Positions 24,339 through 36,639 of a stretch of 64,000 nucleotides of DNA are shown one piece after another. Source of the stretch: Cercis canadensis. Lineage: Eukaryota > Streptophyta > Magnoliopsida > Fabales > Fabaceae. The first letter of the stretch is position 1. Every line of letters starts with the position of its first letter. The stretch is from assembly GCA_003255065.1 (NCBI GenBank), contig QAOA01007038.1:71589-135588 (forward strand), given 5' to 3'. Both the position numbers and the translations under genes were made by a program. The notes beneath the pieces are model-generated. The model worked only from the letters and a program-made list of their open reading frames with translations, was not told the origin of the DNA and did no database searches.

Positions 24339-26152
24339 GTAGGTTGTTTTGTCTGCATGAGTTTGAAGTTTTGTGTTTTAAAATTAAAGCATATGGTTTT
24401 CTATCTCCTTTTTACCAATACAATTCATTTTTACCTCTAGAGAGTGATGCCTATGGACATAAAGTGGATGATTGGGTTGATCCTATAGGCAATATGGGAG
24501 ATTGGGTGGGTGAAGAGGTTCTTGATACTTGCTCGGTGTACGAAAACTCAAATAAAGTGATCAATGACTTGTAAAAGATTGGTTGTAAATTTTTTGGATA
24601 ATATCCATCCTGTATGTGCCCCATATGCCAGGGACCGAGCTTCTTTTACTATGTATAGTTATGTTATTAAGCACACATGTATTCATTTGCCTTTTATTGC
24701 TTTTCAAGTCTTTGTACTTAATTTTTTGAGAGTTGCTCCTTCTCAACTTCATCCTAACTCTTAGGGGTATATCTGAGCCTTCAAAATATTGTGTGATCAT
24801 ATGGAGGTGGTTACTTGTACAAGGTCCTTTTTTTACTTTTTTAAGGTAGCTTCCCACACTTGTGGTTAGGTATCCTTAGGGGCTGTTTGGGATAGGAAAT
24901 TATGTGTTTGTTAACCTCTTCTAGAAAGAGATAGAAACCTTGTAAAAGATTTGGGTATCGTTGATTTTTTGTCGAATTTGGGTGTTTTAGAATATTTCAG
25001 CAGCGAGGTTTTTGATGGGTATGATAGAAAAACTACTTGATTTGAATCCTCCATTTGTGTAGTACTTTTGGTGTGAGAGAAAAATGGCAAAACCTAAACC
25101 TATATGGAATCATTCTTATAGTTCAGTCTGAATTTTCAATTCTCAAGAATGACAATCTTAAGGATTTTTTTTTAGTACTTTTGGCTATGATTCTGGATTC
25201 AAATACAGAAACCACAAGCCCTAAGAATTATCTCAGTACCACTCAACTACGAGCTATTTGATCTTAAAAAAATTTCAATGAGTGCTAATGTGTTGCTGGC
25301 AAGTGGGAACCGAGCTGGGTCCAAGGGTGAGCTCTTGTACATGAGAGCCAGGTTTGAGAGGTCCAAAGAATCAGAAGCCTTCTACATGATAAATCTTGAT
25401 GGTAGTAGAGGTCTTGAACTTAACATTTATTTGGGGTTATTAGTGCCAAGTTGTGGGTAAAGTAGTGATGAAAATTCCATGTTAAGAACATTTTAGTGTT
25501 TTTTCATTAATTTTTTTAATTTTTATTATTTTTCCTTAACTTTTAAATTTATCCCATAATTATAGCATTTTTCTTAATTTTTTCTTAAACTATGATATTT
25601 TCTAAATTTTAAATATTTTATACATAATTATCTTTAATTAGAAATAAGAACGATTAACACAAAAAAAAAAGAGTTATTTGAATTAAGGGAAGTATGGATG
25701 AAAGGTATTTTTTGCATACATGGTAAAACTTTTTTTTTTGAGGGGCACAAATTGTAAAACTTAGGGGATTCTTTANTTTTTTTTAGGGGCACAAATTGTA
25801 AAACTTAGGGGATTCTTTACACCTTTTTTAATCCTAGAAGAGTTTTTCACACATGGACTACTTGGAAGGAGTTTCATATATTTTGTCCTTTATATTAATT
25901 TTTTTTAAGTTGTGTTTTTTTTACCAGAAAAAAAAGACAATTAGAGTCATTAAGAAATGAAAATTAGATCACATCTTGTGTCGCTAGTTTAGTTAAAGGG
26001 TTTGAAAAACAATCAAGTACTGTTTCATTAGGCACTATAGAGGAGGACAGTTTGTAGTTTGCTTTTCAAGTTCTAGAAGCTCGATAGCTTGTTCAATCCC
26101 TTCAGGATTGTCTTTGGTCAGGTCAAAGGATGAATTACCACCTCCTATTTTG
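24339..26152. other. Intergenic with unassigned short frames
   Basis: No gene recognised. A plus-strand frame around 24436-24574 reads YGHKVDDWVDPIGNMGDW, protein-like in composition but with no family I can name. 25500-25700 is extremely AT-rich. Confidence 0.3.
25741..25819. repeat. 44-bp direct repeat around an N
   Basis: GGGGCACAAATTGTAAAACT plus TAGGGGATTCTTTA occurs twice with a period of 44 bp, and the single N at 25776 lies between the copies. Possibly an unmerged overlap of two contigs rather than a real duplication. Confidence 0.8.
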
Positions 26153-26547
26153 GGCAAAGTTACACAAATAATACACATTGTCAAACTATTTACATAAATG
26201 AGACAGTTTTCAAACTATTTACCTAAAAGTGGCACTTTTGAATATTTTATTAATTTTTTAACAAAAATTAAATGTAAAAAAAGTCAACAGTAAACACGCT
26301 TTTAGAGGTAAAACGTGTTTCTTGTGAACACGTTTTATCTTTAAAGCGTGTTCACAAAGAACACACTTTATCTATAAAGCGTGTTTCAAAGGAATACGCT
26401 TTACCTCTAAAGCGTGTTCACTGCCTGGCTTTTTTCATGTTTATTTTTGTTAAAATATTCAAAAGTGCCCCTTTTAGGTAAATAGTTTGAAAACTACCCA
26501 ATTTGTGTAAATAGTTTGACAATGTGTATTATTTGTGTAACTTTGCC
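26153..26547. mobile_element. Mutator-like MITE with internal 33-bp repeats
   Basis: A 395-bp element with inverted ends of about 110 bp starting GGCAAAGTTACACAAATAAT, flanked by a perfect 9-bp duplication CCTATTTTG (26144-26152 and 26548-26556). Its centre holds a 33-bp tandem repeat (26311, 26344, 26377 and a partial at 26410), each unit itself partly palindromic around AAGCGTGTT and AACACxCTTT. No ORF. Confidence 0.85.
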
Positions 26548-26556
26548 CCTATTTTG

Positions 26557-27858
26557 GTCTTACATTTATCTTTTGATGCCATCTCAGATTTTGTTTCTTC
26601 ATTTCACATCTATTTTATTTTGGTACTTTGTTTACAATTTTAGATTTGAACACAAAACCTGAAAGCATTGAGTACAATTTTAGTACCACTTAGCCATAAG
26701 CCATTTAATTTGGTCTCATATTTCAGTCTTTCGATTTTTCAACATGTAAAACCTTACTTTCTTGAAAAACTTCATGTATCTGTTTCAAATTTCAAATCAG
26801 CAAACATGCCCCATTGGGAACTTCTACAGGTTCTTTCAGCTTATTAGGTACAGTTTTCAACAAAACTATGGGAAAGTAAATTGAGGATAGACCAACGAGA
26901 TTATCCTCATCTTTAAGCATGGGAATGAGATGACCAGTAGTTGCTCTTCTTTTGCCTTCTATCATTGTATCATCCATTTTTGTCTCTTTAAGCTCTTCAA
27001 AGGATTGATTACTTTATAAATTTTAACATTTAGTTCTAGAACAATAAGTTGACTCTTTCATTTCTAGTTCAATTGAGTTTTCTGTTAAAGATTCTTGTCT
27101 TGTTGCACAATCTGTTGTTCGGTAGCTTGAGCAGCTAGGTTTAAACTTTCTCCTATCTCATTTAATGTCTCAGCATTCTGCCTCAAGTGTTCTTGCTGTT
27201 CAACTATTTCAGAATGTTTTTGGCTATTTCTGTCTCTCCTACCATATCCTTAAGCGAGAAGATATGTAAATGTAGTTTAGATTTTGCTGTCTTGACCCAT
27301 TAAGAAACTCCTTACAGATTTCTATTGGCCTTTTCAACTCAGCAGGCTGTACTCTATGATGAACATTTGCTATATAGATGATTCAGATTGTTGTATTTGT
27401 TTCTTGATCTCACATTTTCACTTGGATTCATGGTATACGTTACTAGGTTAGGTAGCTGCGACCTTGGGATCAAATCAATTGCTTGCTGGATACTAAGCAT
27501 GCAGTGGAGGAACTTCACTAGCTAAATCTTTTGTGACCATACCAAAAAATTCAAATTGCAACTTACTTTATGCTGGATACTGGGTGCAACGACTTGGGGC
27601 TGGTTCAACTGCTTCTCGTGCAACTACAACATAGACAACACCATCCATCTTGCTCTTTGATTGGAATTGTACATTGTCTAAGACATTAAGGGAGTTCTTG
27701 CCACCTTTGTCGACCTTGGAACTTGATTATTGCTTGTATTTCTTCATTTCATCTGTAGTTGTAGGATTTAAAACCATCGTTTTCTTACCAAAAATGATGC
27801 GATCCAGGGTAGCAACATCAAGAACACCCATGGTTTGGAAGGCATGGTTCAACAATTG
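26557..27858 (-). other. Degenerate, possibly retroelement-derived DNA
   Basis: Several broken minus-strand frames with stop codons look protein-like (for example MGVLDVATLDRIIFGKKTM near 27770-27835 and a glutamine-rich stretch near 27100-27200). I do not recognise the family. Proximity to Gypsy remnants downstream suggests degraded gag, which is inference. Confidence 0.25.
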
Positions 27859-28610
27859 ATGAGGAACACGGCCGTGTCATGCATCCAGAGAGGAACACGG
27901 GCTGACAAGAGATGAACATGGGCCGTGTTGAAGACCGTGTCATGCATCCAGAGAAGGAACACGACCTAGAGTCTAAGGAACATGGGCCGTGTCATGCTTC
28001 CAGAGACGGAACACGACCTGGAGACTGAGGAACATAGGCCGTATCGCAGATCATGTCCTGGCACCAGAGATACTATAAGTGGAACACAGGCTGGCTATAT
28101 GAAGAACATGTCTGTGTTATTGGCCGTGTTGCTTTAGTTTAGGCTTTACGAGTTTAAGTTCTTTTTGGGTTATTTGTATTAAAACTTGTGGAATTTTCCC
28201 TGAACTATTTAAGGAGTTGAAGCCTTTGTCTTCAACAATCAATCAATTATCATTTATCAAAAGACTTGAGAGTTTATCTTCACTTTTCTCTCTATGGAGA
28301 TTTGTGAACCAGTTATGGTGAATCTAGCTTGGGGATCCTGAATCTTATCACTCCCAAATCTTCCTCTTGCTGGAGTGTGACGATTCCTCATTTATTCATC
28401 TTAACCATGTTGGTTCTTGAATTTCCAATGTGTTTGGGAGGTTTAGTTAATTGAGCTGAGTTGCCCATCCCTTGACTCAAGGGTCTTCACCTATTACCAT
28501 TCACCTTTGTTTTTACTTGATTTCCTGCCAATCTATTTGGGATCCTTGGCTATCTTGGTGTTTTTCTGATTGCATTGACCTAAGAGCTAGGGAAATTGCA
28601 TAAAAAAAGC
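27859..28610. repeat. LTR-like remnant with GC-rich minisatellite
   Basis: 27868-28132 holds diverged repeats built on GGAACACGGxCCGTGT and CATGCxTCCAGAGA (period irregular). A TATA-like CTATTTAAGG (28206-28215) and leader-like sequence follow. The combination is typical of the U3-R part of a Gypsy LTR. No second LTR or target duplication was found. Confidence 0.45.
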
Positions 28611-28800
28611 TATAATTAAGTGTTTCCTTTCCTTTATGCTACACATTAAGACCATACATTCATGGGCGGCATAAAAGAAAATGTGCAAGCCTCATAGAAA
28701 TGACATCATACCATATAGAATCACAATAAGGTAGCAAAAGAAAAAGAAAAAAGCACCTTTAATTGGCTTACTGTTATAGAAACGTTGTCCATAAATGCCA

Positions 28801-28926
28801 TATTAAACTTTGAGTCGTTCAATTATAGAGTCTGAAACAACATTCACGCAAATACCACCATCAATGATAAGTTTTTTAGCTTCGTTACCATATCGAACCA
28901 ATGTTTGAAAAATTGAATATGCCTCT
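28801..28926 (-). pseudogene. Gypsy protease fragment
   Basis: Minus-strand frame with KLIIDGGICVNVVSDS and IIERLK, matching the aspartic protease start of chromovirus polyproteins (compare IIDGGSCSN in the element at 44033-52159). About 40 codons, then a stop. It lies immediately outside the Copia insertion site. Confidence 0.6.
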
Positions 28927-28956
28927 AATCTTCTTCTTTTACCTTAGGGGCAGTTA

Positions 28957-29137
28957 GGATACATTGGAAAATAGAAGCTAATGATGTGTCTACATCATCT
29001 TCCACCGTATTCTAGGGTTAGTTTAGTTTATTTTGAATTCAAAAACTCTTAGGGTTTTATGTACTTGTGTATATATATACACCAATATTAATAAAGAAAG
29101 GTAAGACCTTTTTCTAGCCTTTGTGTTGTTTCCTATA
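28957..29137 (+). repeat. 5' LTR of Copia element (diverged, internally deleted)
   Basis: Clear match to the 3' LTR from 29008 (TATTCTAGGGTTAGTTTAG) to 29137. From 28957 to 29007 similarity is weak (GGAAAATAGAAG against GGAATATTAGAAG). Relative to the 3' LTR it lacks about 60 bp and the 106-bp duplication. Confidence 0.65.
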
Positions 29138-29149
29138 TGGTATCAGAGC
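29138..29149 (+). other. Copia primer-binding site
   Basis: TGGTATCAGAGC directly after the LTR, complementary to the initiator methionine tRNA 3' region, as usual in plant Copia elements. Confidence 0.9.
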
Positions 29150-29202
29150 ATTAACCACAACTTTCACAAGCTTCATTTTCGGTCCTCAATTTTCTTTTCA
29201 CC

Positions 29203-30080
29203 ATGTCATCTTCATCCACTCCTCACACAATTCCCTTCACAACTTCCACCACACCCACTGAGTTAGTCACTATAATGTCTCCAACCTTGTTGTTAAGCTC
29301 ACCAATAGCAACTATGTTGCTTGGGCAAAGCAAATGAAGTCCATGCTTATTGGCTATGGACTGGTTGGGTACATCACCAGATCTACACCTTGTCCTCTAC
29401 CCTTTATCGTGCAAAATAGGGAAGAAATTGAAAACCCCAAATGCACCAATTTTGGATTTGGCAAGACCACTTCTTGCTTTTAGCCTTCATGGCTGCCTGT
29501 GATATTGATACTCGTACAGTAATTTCCCAAGCTGAAACATCTCAAGCTGCTTAGGACCAATTGCGACGTGCTTTTGCCAATTGCTCTACATCCTGCATCA
29601 TGTCTTTCAAAGAGCGTCTTTCCAACCTTTCCAAAGGTTCTTCCTCCATTACATAATATCTTGCGCATTGTCAAGGTCATCGCAGATGAACTCACCATCA
29701 TTGGTCACCTACTTGACGAGATTGATCTCATTCTCCACTGTCTTAGTGGATTAGGTGCTGAATACCGAGACATCTCATTTGCTCTCCGGGTACAAGAGAA
29801 TCTTGTCTCCTTTGATGAATTGTTTCACATGCTTCTTGATCATGAGACCCACCTTAAGAAAGTAGACATGCCTATTGACCTGCCCATTATGCCAAGAAAA
29901 ATTATTCAACCAACCACAACACTCAGTCCTCCTCTCACTTTCCCAGAAATTGTCGCCAACCCTTTTCCCCAAACACTAACCTTGACCTAAAACACGAGTC
30001 CATTACTCCCATGGTTTGTCATTTTTACAATCGTAGGGGACACATTACCAAATATTATTTTAAGATCACCATCCAAATGT
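29203..30080 (+). pseudogene. Copia gag, broken
   Basis: Starts MSSSSTPHTIPFTT at 29203, then several stops and shifts. A later part (29568-29990) has DEIDLILHCLSGLGAEYRDI and LLDHE, a gag capsid pattern. The zinc knuckle near 30012-30060 is degenerate (CHFYNRRGHITKYYF: first Cys and His kept, other Cys lost). Confidence 0.7.
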
Positions 30081-30124
30081 CTCCCCCTCACTCATGCTGC
30101 CACCACTCCATCTCGCCCTAATAA

Positions 30125-31907
30125 TCATTGGATTGTTGATTCCGGAGCAACTTACCACATCACCAATGACTTTGGTAACCTTGCTATTTCTATTGAGTAT
30201 GATGATTCTGATAATTTAACAGTTGCTAATGGTAATACCCTTCCTATTTCCCACACTAGTTCTTCTTGCTTATCTTCATCTCTCAAGCTTTCTAAAGTGC
30301 TTTATGACCCTACTATTAATGCTAATTTAATTTTTGTCTCACAACTTTGCAAACAGAATAACGTCTTTGCTGAATTTTTCCCCTCACATTTTCAGGTCAA
30401 GTCACTGAACACGGGCAATCCACTATTGCAAGGGTGGGGTGAAAATTATGTCTACAAGCTCTCTTCTGCCTCCCCATCATTCGCCTCTCCTTCCTATGCT
30501 GCTGCCACCATTATTAAACCCTATTCACTTCACTGGCATCATAGGCTTGGTCACCCATCCCCAGTTATCCTACGTCAAGTGCTGTCCTCTTAATGTCTTC
30601 CTGTGTCTTGTTCACCTCTTTCCCCTTGCATTGATTGTCACAACAATAAGAGTCATAAATTGTCATTTGCCAAGTCTAGTTTTACTAGTTCTAGGCCCCT
30701 TGAACTCATGTATTCAGATGTTTGGGGTCCTACCCAGCATCCATCAATAGATGGTTACTATTTTTTCGTTATTTTTATTGATCAATTTTCTCGCTATGTT
30801 TGGCTTTATCCTCTAAAACGTAAATATGATGTTTTCATTATTTTTCCAACATTCAAAGCTTTAGTTGAAACAACCTTTAATTCTAAAATTAAAGCTTTTT
30901 ATTTTGACAATGGTGGAGAATACATTGGATTACGTCCATTTCTGATCTCCCATGGCATATCTTACCTTCATACCCCACCTTATACACTTGAGAATAATGG
31001 ACTCTCTGAACACAAGCATAGGCATCTAGATGAAATAGCAAGATGTCTCTTAAACTATGCCTCTTTACCCTCCAAATTCTGGACCTTTGCAATCAAAACA
31101 ACCACATATTTAGTTAACAGAATACCAACGCCACTTCTTTAGTCCAAATCCTCCTTTTCAGTTTTATTTAATAAACTACCTAATTATCTCAAATTAAGAA
31201 CTTTTGGTTGCCTTGCTTTCCCTGGCTCAAACCGTATGTTAGTAACAAAGTCCTACCTCGATCCACCTCTTGTGTCTTTCTTGGTTATTCAAACTCTGAA
31301 AGTGCATTTATCTTCTTTGATTTCAAAAATCAAAAATATTATTTTTCCAGACATGTACAATTCCTTGAGGATAATTATCCTTTTTCTATTCTTAAAGAGT
31401 CCTCTTAGATTCTGCCTTCTCAACTCACATCCATCTTGACTTCTCGTCATGATCTAATTGGTTTTCAAAGTCCTAATCCAGCTCAACCTACTCCATCTCA
31501 ACCTACTCCATCTCAACCTATATCTTTTTCTCCCTCTCAGCACATCTCTTACCTAATTTCAAACTCTCAAACTTCCTTTAATTCACCCTTGGACCCCACC
31601 CCTCCACCGAATTCTCTATCTCTCCCTTCAGTCTCCTTATTGACCCCAATTCTCATACATATAAGAGACATTCAACATCACTCTTCCTCTGCAGCTTTGG
31701 ATTTGCCATTGGTTTCTCAAGGACTTAACACTGGTAATGACTCTAATCCCTTTCCTTATACGTTAAACACTCACCCCATGATTACCTGTGCCAAAAGCAA
31801 CATCTCCAAACCTAAGAAATTTTTTTCAGTATCCAAATATTCCCTTCCTCAGGCTCTTGAACCATTATGTGCCTCCCAAGCCCTAAAGTCTCCCCACTAG
31901 AGATAGG
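30125..31907 (+). pseudogene. Copia protease and integrase, broken
   Basis: Protease active-site motif WIVDSGATYHIT (about 30130-30165) is intact. The GAG-pre-integrase HRLGHPSP follows at about 30540. The integrase core shows the first Asp in SDVWGP, the second in FDNGGEY and a Glu in LSEHKHRH; a stop closes this frame at 31140-31142. The frame at 31208-31408 is the integrase C-terminal zone (VFLGYSNSESAFIFFD). The block is cut at 31907 by the Gypsy insertion. Confidence 0.75.
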
Positions 31908-33360
31908 TGATTGGAAATGTCGCTTAACCAATTAAATTAAACCGAATCCCCTAATTAGAATGCAATAGAGGGCATAATCCGGGTTTGTCTCACAAGGAAT
32001 GCAATGTGTAATCAATAATTTCAAGTTAAAAAACAGGAGATTGTAAAACATAATTGTATTTCTAGATTGTAAAAAACAGAATTGAAATAGGATTAATTAA
32101 GTTGATTAAAACGTAACCTAGCTAGACATTCATCCATAAACCGGTTTGATCCATCTTAGGTTAACGTGAGTGATTAAGTCCTAATGCAGCAATGCTAATT
32201 GAGTTTAATCACAACCGAAATCTCTAATTATGACTAATTATTCCTACTAAGTTATCACTTAGAATTCGATTAACCTCATTCAATTACTAATCTTGTAATC
32301 ACAATGATTAAGCAATTAGTGGCTAATCTGAAAACCGAACCTCAATTAGCAATTCTTCAAAAGATTCATGCACAGAATTAAAGATTAATCAATCTAAATT
32401 CTATTTCACACCTAAACATCCATATAAATCACAAAGATCTCCATGATCCATATAAAATATCCAGACAATCAGAATCCAATGAAAAATAAAATTGCATTAA
32501 GATTAATCAAATTAAGTACATAATCTCAAGAACAAAACTGAATTTAATCAGAAGTCTAACTTGATTACAAGAGTTCTACTCCTCCATGGTCATGAAATCC
32601 AAGCTCCAATGAAGGAAGAATACCATAGTTCAATAATTTCCAGCAAATACAAGAGAGAAAACTAAAACTGTCTAGTCTAGAATTGATAACTCGTCTGCCT
32701 CCTTTCTCTGATTATAACCTCCTAAATTTCATGCACACCCAATTTATCCTGAACCTAGTTTAAACCTCTTGACCTCAACTTCAAATGGGCTCTGGTTTGG
32801 GCCTAATTGGGCTTGAATTGAGGAAGTTAAGCCCATTTAAGTCCATCTAGGTCAATATAGGTCTCTGGACTAATCAGCCATTTTCGACAGGAAATAAGAC
32901 CATATTAACTTCATAATTTTTTGAACCAACCTTCATTAAAATTGAAGCCCTGCGTCTTATCTTTCCAATGGGACCAGTTTCAAGTCCATACGACATGTAA
33001 AGCACAAGTTATGGTCCAAACACTGCATATGGGTCAGGATCCAGCAGCAACTCTACTCTGACTTCCGGGTTAAATTTGACCCACTGAACGTCTAAATTGG
33101 CCTTGGAGGTCTGAATCAAAGTTGTAGATAATCCTCTTAGCTTTCCTACAAGGAAAGAATAAAAATTTTTAGACATCCAGAACTAAAGATATACCCGAAA
33201 TAGAGAATAATGTCAAAACCCTAATAATGCTGAAAAACACACTTAAGCCCAATTTGAACCTAATTAATGAAATATGACCCAAGCCCAATCAAATAGGCCC
33301 AAAATAGGATTAAGAGGTTAAAAATGGGGATTAATTAATATATAAAAATACTGTTTATCA
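31908..33360 (-). repeat. 3' LTR (element sense) of the non-autonomous Gypsy element
   Basis: 1453 bp; paired with 37451-38905 by eye over its whole length, with scattered substitutions and small indels. Ends TG/CA on both strands. Confidence 0.9.
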
Positions 33361-34776
33361 AATCCCCCCACACTTAGCTTTTGCACGTCTTGGGCAAGCT
33401 AGAATTTCAAAACTCAGAAACGAGGAAAAATAAACTAACTCACTCAAAAATTCCCAATGATATTCAAGAATTGCATAAGTTGAAAAACAAGAAGAGCACT
33501 CAAAAATTCAAGGAAGTCACAGCATTCATGAAATAAAATTCTCCACATCCAAAATCAACAATTAAGGTAACTTCAATTGAAAAACATGAGTCAAGAATGA
33601 TAGATTCTCACAAGATATACTCTTAATCTCTCAAGTGTTTAGAAAGTAAGTATTTCACTCAATGAAACTCATGAAGAAATACACTACCATAGGCTTGCTT
33701 ATCTTCTACTTTTTCACTGTTCAAACAAATGCATACACAAATCAAGAGGACTTTATTCAAGGTTGTAATAGGGCCAAGGTAAATGGTAGGAATAATATGG
33801 ATATGACAAGCTAAGTACCCTAAGAGAATAAAAGAGCATTGGGGAGGAATTCAATTAACAAGCATGTAACTTTTCCCAATTTCCAAACATGTAAAGCATA
33901 CTCTCTTTTCTTTTTACATATTCATTTTTTTTCCTTTTCCTTTTCACAATTTTGATTTTTTTTTATTGAACCAATTAGCTCTTTTTCTTTATTTCTTTCA
34001 TTCACTCACTTTGCACATTGCATTATAAATTTCACAACCTTCACACTTGCATTATTAATTACCCATAAGCATAAGAGCTCCTCCAAGATAATGAACCAAT
34101 GCTCTCCCATTCCCTAAGGTAACGTAACAACATGATTTTTCACATAGGCACATAATGAGCTAAGACCAAAGATAGGCAAATAGGCTCAAATGGGTAATCA
34201 AAGGAAATTAATACAAGGTTGGCTATTTGGCAAAGTAGCTAAATCAAGAAAGAATGCCTCAATCATGTTCATGTATACAAGTGAAAATCCAGCTTTAAAA
34301 AGAATCAAAGCAAGTTCTAGAGTGATCAAAATCCATGAGTGAAAATCACACTAGAAAGAAAAAGAATGGCACATTTGCTAAATCCATCCATTAAAAGGCT
34401 CAAAATCTCACAAGGCATGCATCTATCAAACTTTAATCACTAATCCAACATCCAAAATCAAGCATGTAAAATTAAGGAATGAAAACAAAATATTCAATCA
34501 TGCTATGAACCGTGAATGCAATTGCTTCAACTTACAAATTCATAAAATTCACATCCTAAAACATCATTGAAAGGTAATTAAAACAGAAAAATGACAACAA
34601 AAACAGAAAAAACAGCAAGAACAAACAGAAAATAGCAAAGTGACACAAAACAAAAAATTAAAACAGAAACAGAAAATTATAACAGCAATAGTAAAGTAAA
34701 CAGAAAATTAATCAACTTAACAGCAAAACAATAAAACAACTAAACTACACAAAAATCCCTCCCCCACACTTAAATT
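33361..34776 (-). other. Non-coding internal region with purine tracts
   Basis: On the element strand the sequence next to the LTR reads AAGTGTGGGGGGATT (33361-33375), the polypurine tract. A second similar site, GGACAATG then AAGTGTGGGGGAGGG (about 34757-34792), follows the ORF stop; this conserved pair is common in plant Gypsy elements. Between them no ORF is seen, only T/A-rich and A-rich DNA. Confidence 0.6.
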
Positions 34777-36438
34777 TTACATTGTCCTTAATGTAAAAAC
34801 TTCAGAAAGTAGCAACATATGACAATTAATATCAAGTAGATAAGGACAAGTAAAATAAAAGAGAGAAAAAATATCCTGATCAGGTGAGGTAGATTGCATC
34901 GTGCAAGTGGACCTCCTCCACGATGTTTGCAACAAGCAAAGTAAGATACTTGGGTCAAAGACCACTCTCACAAAGCTCTTAAAAGAAACTACAAAGCTGA
35001 AATTATTGTAAAGAACACAAAAACATAAAAAAGCATAAAGACATAAAGGAAATAATGAAGCAAATACTATGGGACTAGAATCAAATACATTTAACCATTG
35101 ATTTAAAAATTTAGCAAAGTAAGCATTTAAAATGTCACCAAGGGAAATGTGCAGCAAAGAATTTACAATCTTACCTAAAGCATGAGAAACATGAAAAATC
35201 TTGTTAGGTATATACAACCATCCATGGTTCCCATATATAAGTCTAAAAGAAGGAAAATAATTATGTCCTACAAATCTAAGCCTATAACAGTCATGCTTAA
35301 GGTCATCCTTACAAAATACATTAGTGTCACACAATATATTGTTCATGCAAGGCTCAATATGACACTTAAATTCGTGCAAAGAATTGGCAAACACCGACAT
35401 CTCTTGCTTGCCATTCAAATAATAGCTTGACATATAGTTTGCTTGGACAACCCATTTATTTCCCATACTTACTCCACCAACATTAAAATATTCACTTGCC
35501 ACCAAGGTTTTAACGTGATCTATTCCTAGTGCTCTAGCATGTGAAGAAGTAAGAAGCATGAAATCTCCTAATCTATCAACATTAGTTTCTACATCTCCAC
35601 ATGCATACACCATTACAACAAGAGTAGGATTATGATTAAACAAATTTTCAGCAACTGCACAATTAAAATAAGGATGTGTCAAAGTGGGAAAATGTGTAGA
35701 GTTAACCATAGCAGCCGTGTCAAGTTCGCCTTGGGTTGTCTCTTGAGAGTTTTCTTCAAAATCTGTAGAACTAGATTTACTAGAATCTCCATCTCTCAAG
35801 AATGCAGCTATCTTAGCACACACAGCACATGACAATTTACCATCACAATCAGCACATAATTGGCCCTGCACAAAATCATCAAAACCAACACAATCAGAAA
35901 AATCAGTACCTAACTCATTGTAGACCTCCTTGACTAAATCCTCCTTTGTCTTCTTGGACTGAGTGACTCTATAAGATTTTGGGGTCAATGAATCAGGGAC
36001 TACTTTCTCTGCTGCCTGTGGTTTGTTTTCAAGTTGAGGTTCAGTTGGTTCTAGCATAGATTCTTCAGTTGGTTCTAAAATTGTATGTGAAGGAATTTTT
36101 TCAGAACCTTGGGCCTGCAATTGACTCGTTGAGGATGCCAATTGTCCAATCTGGATATCTAAATTTTGTATGGCAGCCTCTGTCCTCTGCTGGAACTGCA
36201 TGGTATGATTGGCCAATTGCTTCACCAAGTCTTCAATTGAAGGTTCAAGTTCTGTGTATGTTGAACTTGATTGTTGCATAGGCTGCTCGAATGGTTGCCA
36301 ATATTGCTGTGGAGGCACTGCATTGCCATATGTCAGATTGGTATGATCTCTCCAATCATAGTTATAGATGTTGAAGGATGAATCATTAATATTAGGATCT
36401 ATGTTATGCTCAGCCATGTTATCAACAGAATTAATCAC
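34777..36438 (-). CDS. 553-aa gag-like/unknown fusion protein of the Gypsy element
   Basis: Uninterrupted minus-strand ORF. The N-terminal third has a glutamine-rich segment and a predicted coiled stretch, SIEDLVKQLANHTMQFQQ then IQNLDIQIGQLASS (about residues 67-105), which matches the C-terminal part of Athila-type gag proteins as I know them. After about residue 160 the match stops. There follow DLVKEVYNELGTDF, two CxxC pairs (CADCDGKLSCAVC, about 195-207), an acidic/serine stretch, a Cys-containing middle region (HIEPCMNNILCDTN) and a hydrophobic, possibly membrane-spanning stretch near 455-485. No CCHC knuckle, protease or RT motif. The last codons overlap the conserved GGACAATG site, so the tail may be translated non-coding DNA. 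Whether the protein is made is unknown. Confidence 0.6.
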   Translation of the reverse strand: MINSVDNMAEHNIDPNINDSSFNIYNYDWRDHTNLTYGNAVPPQQYWQPFEQPMQQSSSTYTELEPSIEDLVKQLANHTMQFQQRTEAAIQNLDIQIGQLASSTSQLQAQGSEKIPSHTILEPTEESMLEPTEPQLENKPQAAEKVVPDSLTPKSYRVTQSKKTKEDLVKEVYNELGTDFSDCVGFDDFVQGQLCADCDGKLSCAVCAKIAAFLRDGDSSKSSSTDFEENSQETTQGELDTAAMVNSTHFPTLTHPYFNCAVAENLFNHNPTLVVMVYACGDVETNVDRLGDFMLLTSSHARALGIDHVKTLVASEYFNVGGVSMGNKWVVQANYMSSYYLNGKQEMSVFANSLHEFKCHIEPCMNNILCDTNVFCKDDLKHDCYRLRFVGHNYFPSFRLIYGNHGWLYIPNKIFHVSHALGKIVNSLLHISLGDILNAYFAKFLNQWLNVFDSSPIVFASLFPLCLYAFLCFCVLYNNFSFVVSFKSFVRVVFDPSILLCLLQTSWRRSTCTMQSTSPDQDIFSLFYFTCPYLLDINCHMLLLSEVFTLRTM

Positions 36439-36639
36439 ATTATTAGTAATAGGATTAATACTACTCTTCTCCTAGATTGTCTATTTCGGCTATGAAATGT
36501 TTTATCAATCTCACAATCAATATCACATAAATCACTACAAGAAGACTGAGTCATACGCCATACACACAAAGTTGGCAGAATGCCAAAACACACTAAAACA
36601 GGAACACAACATAGAAATTGGGACAGAAAATGAATAAAA

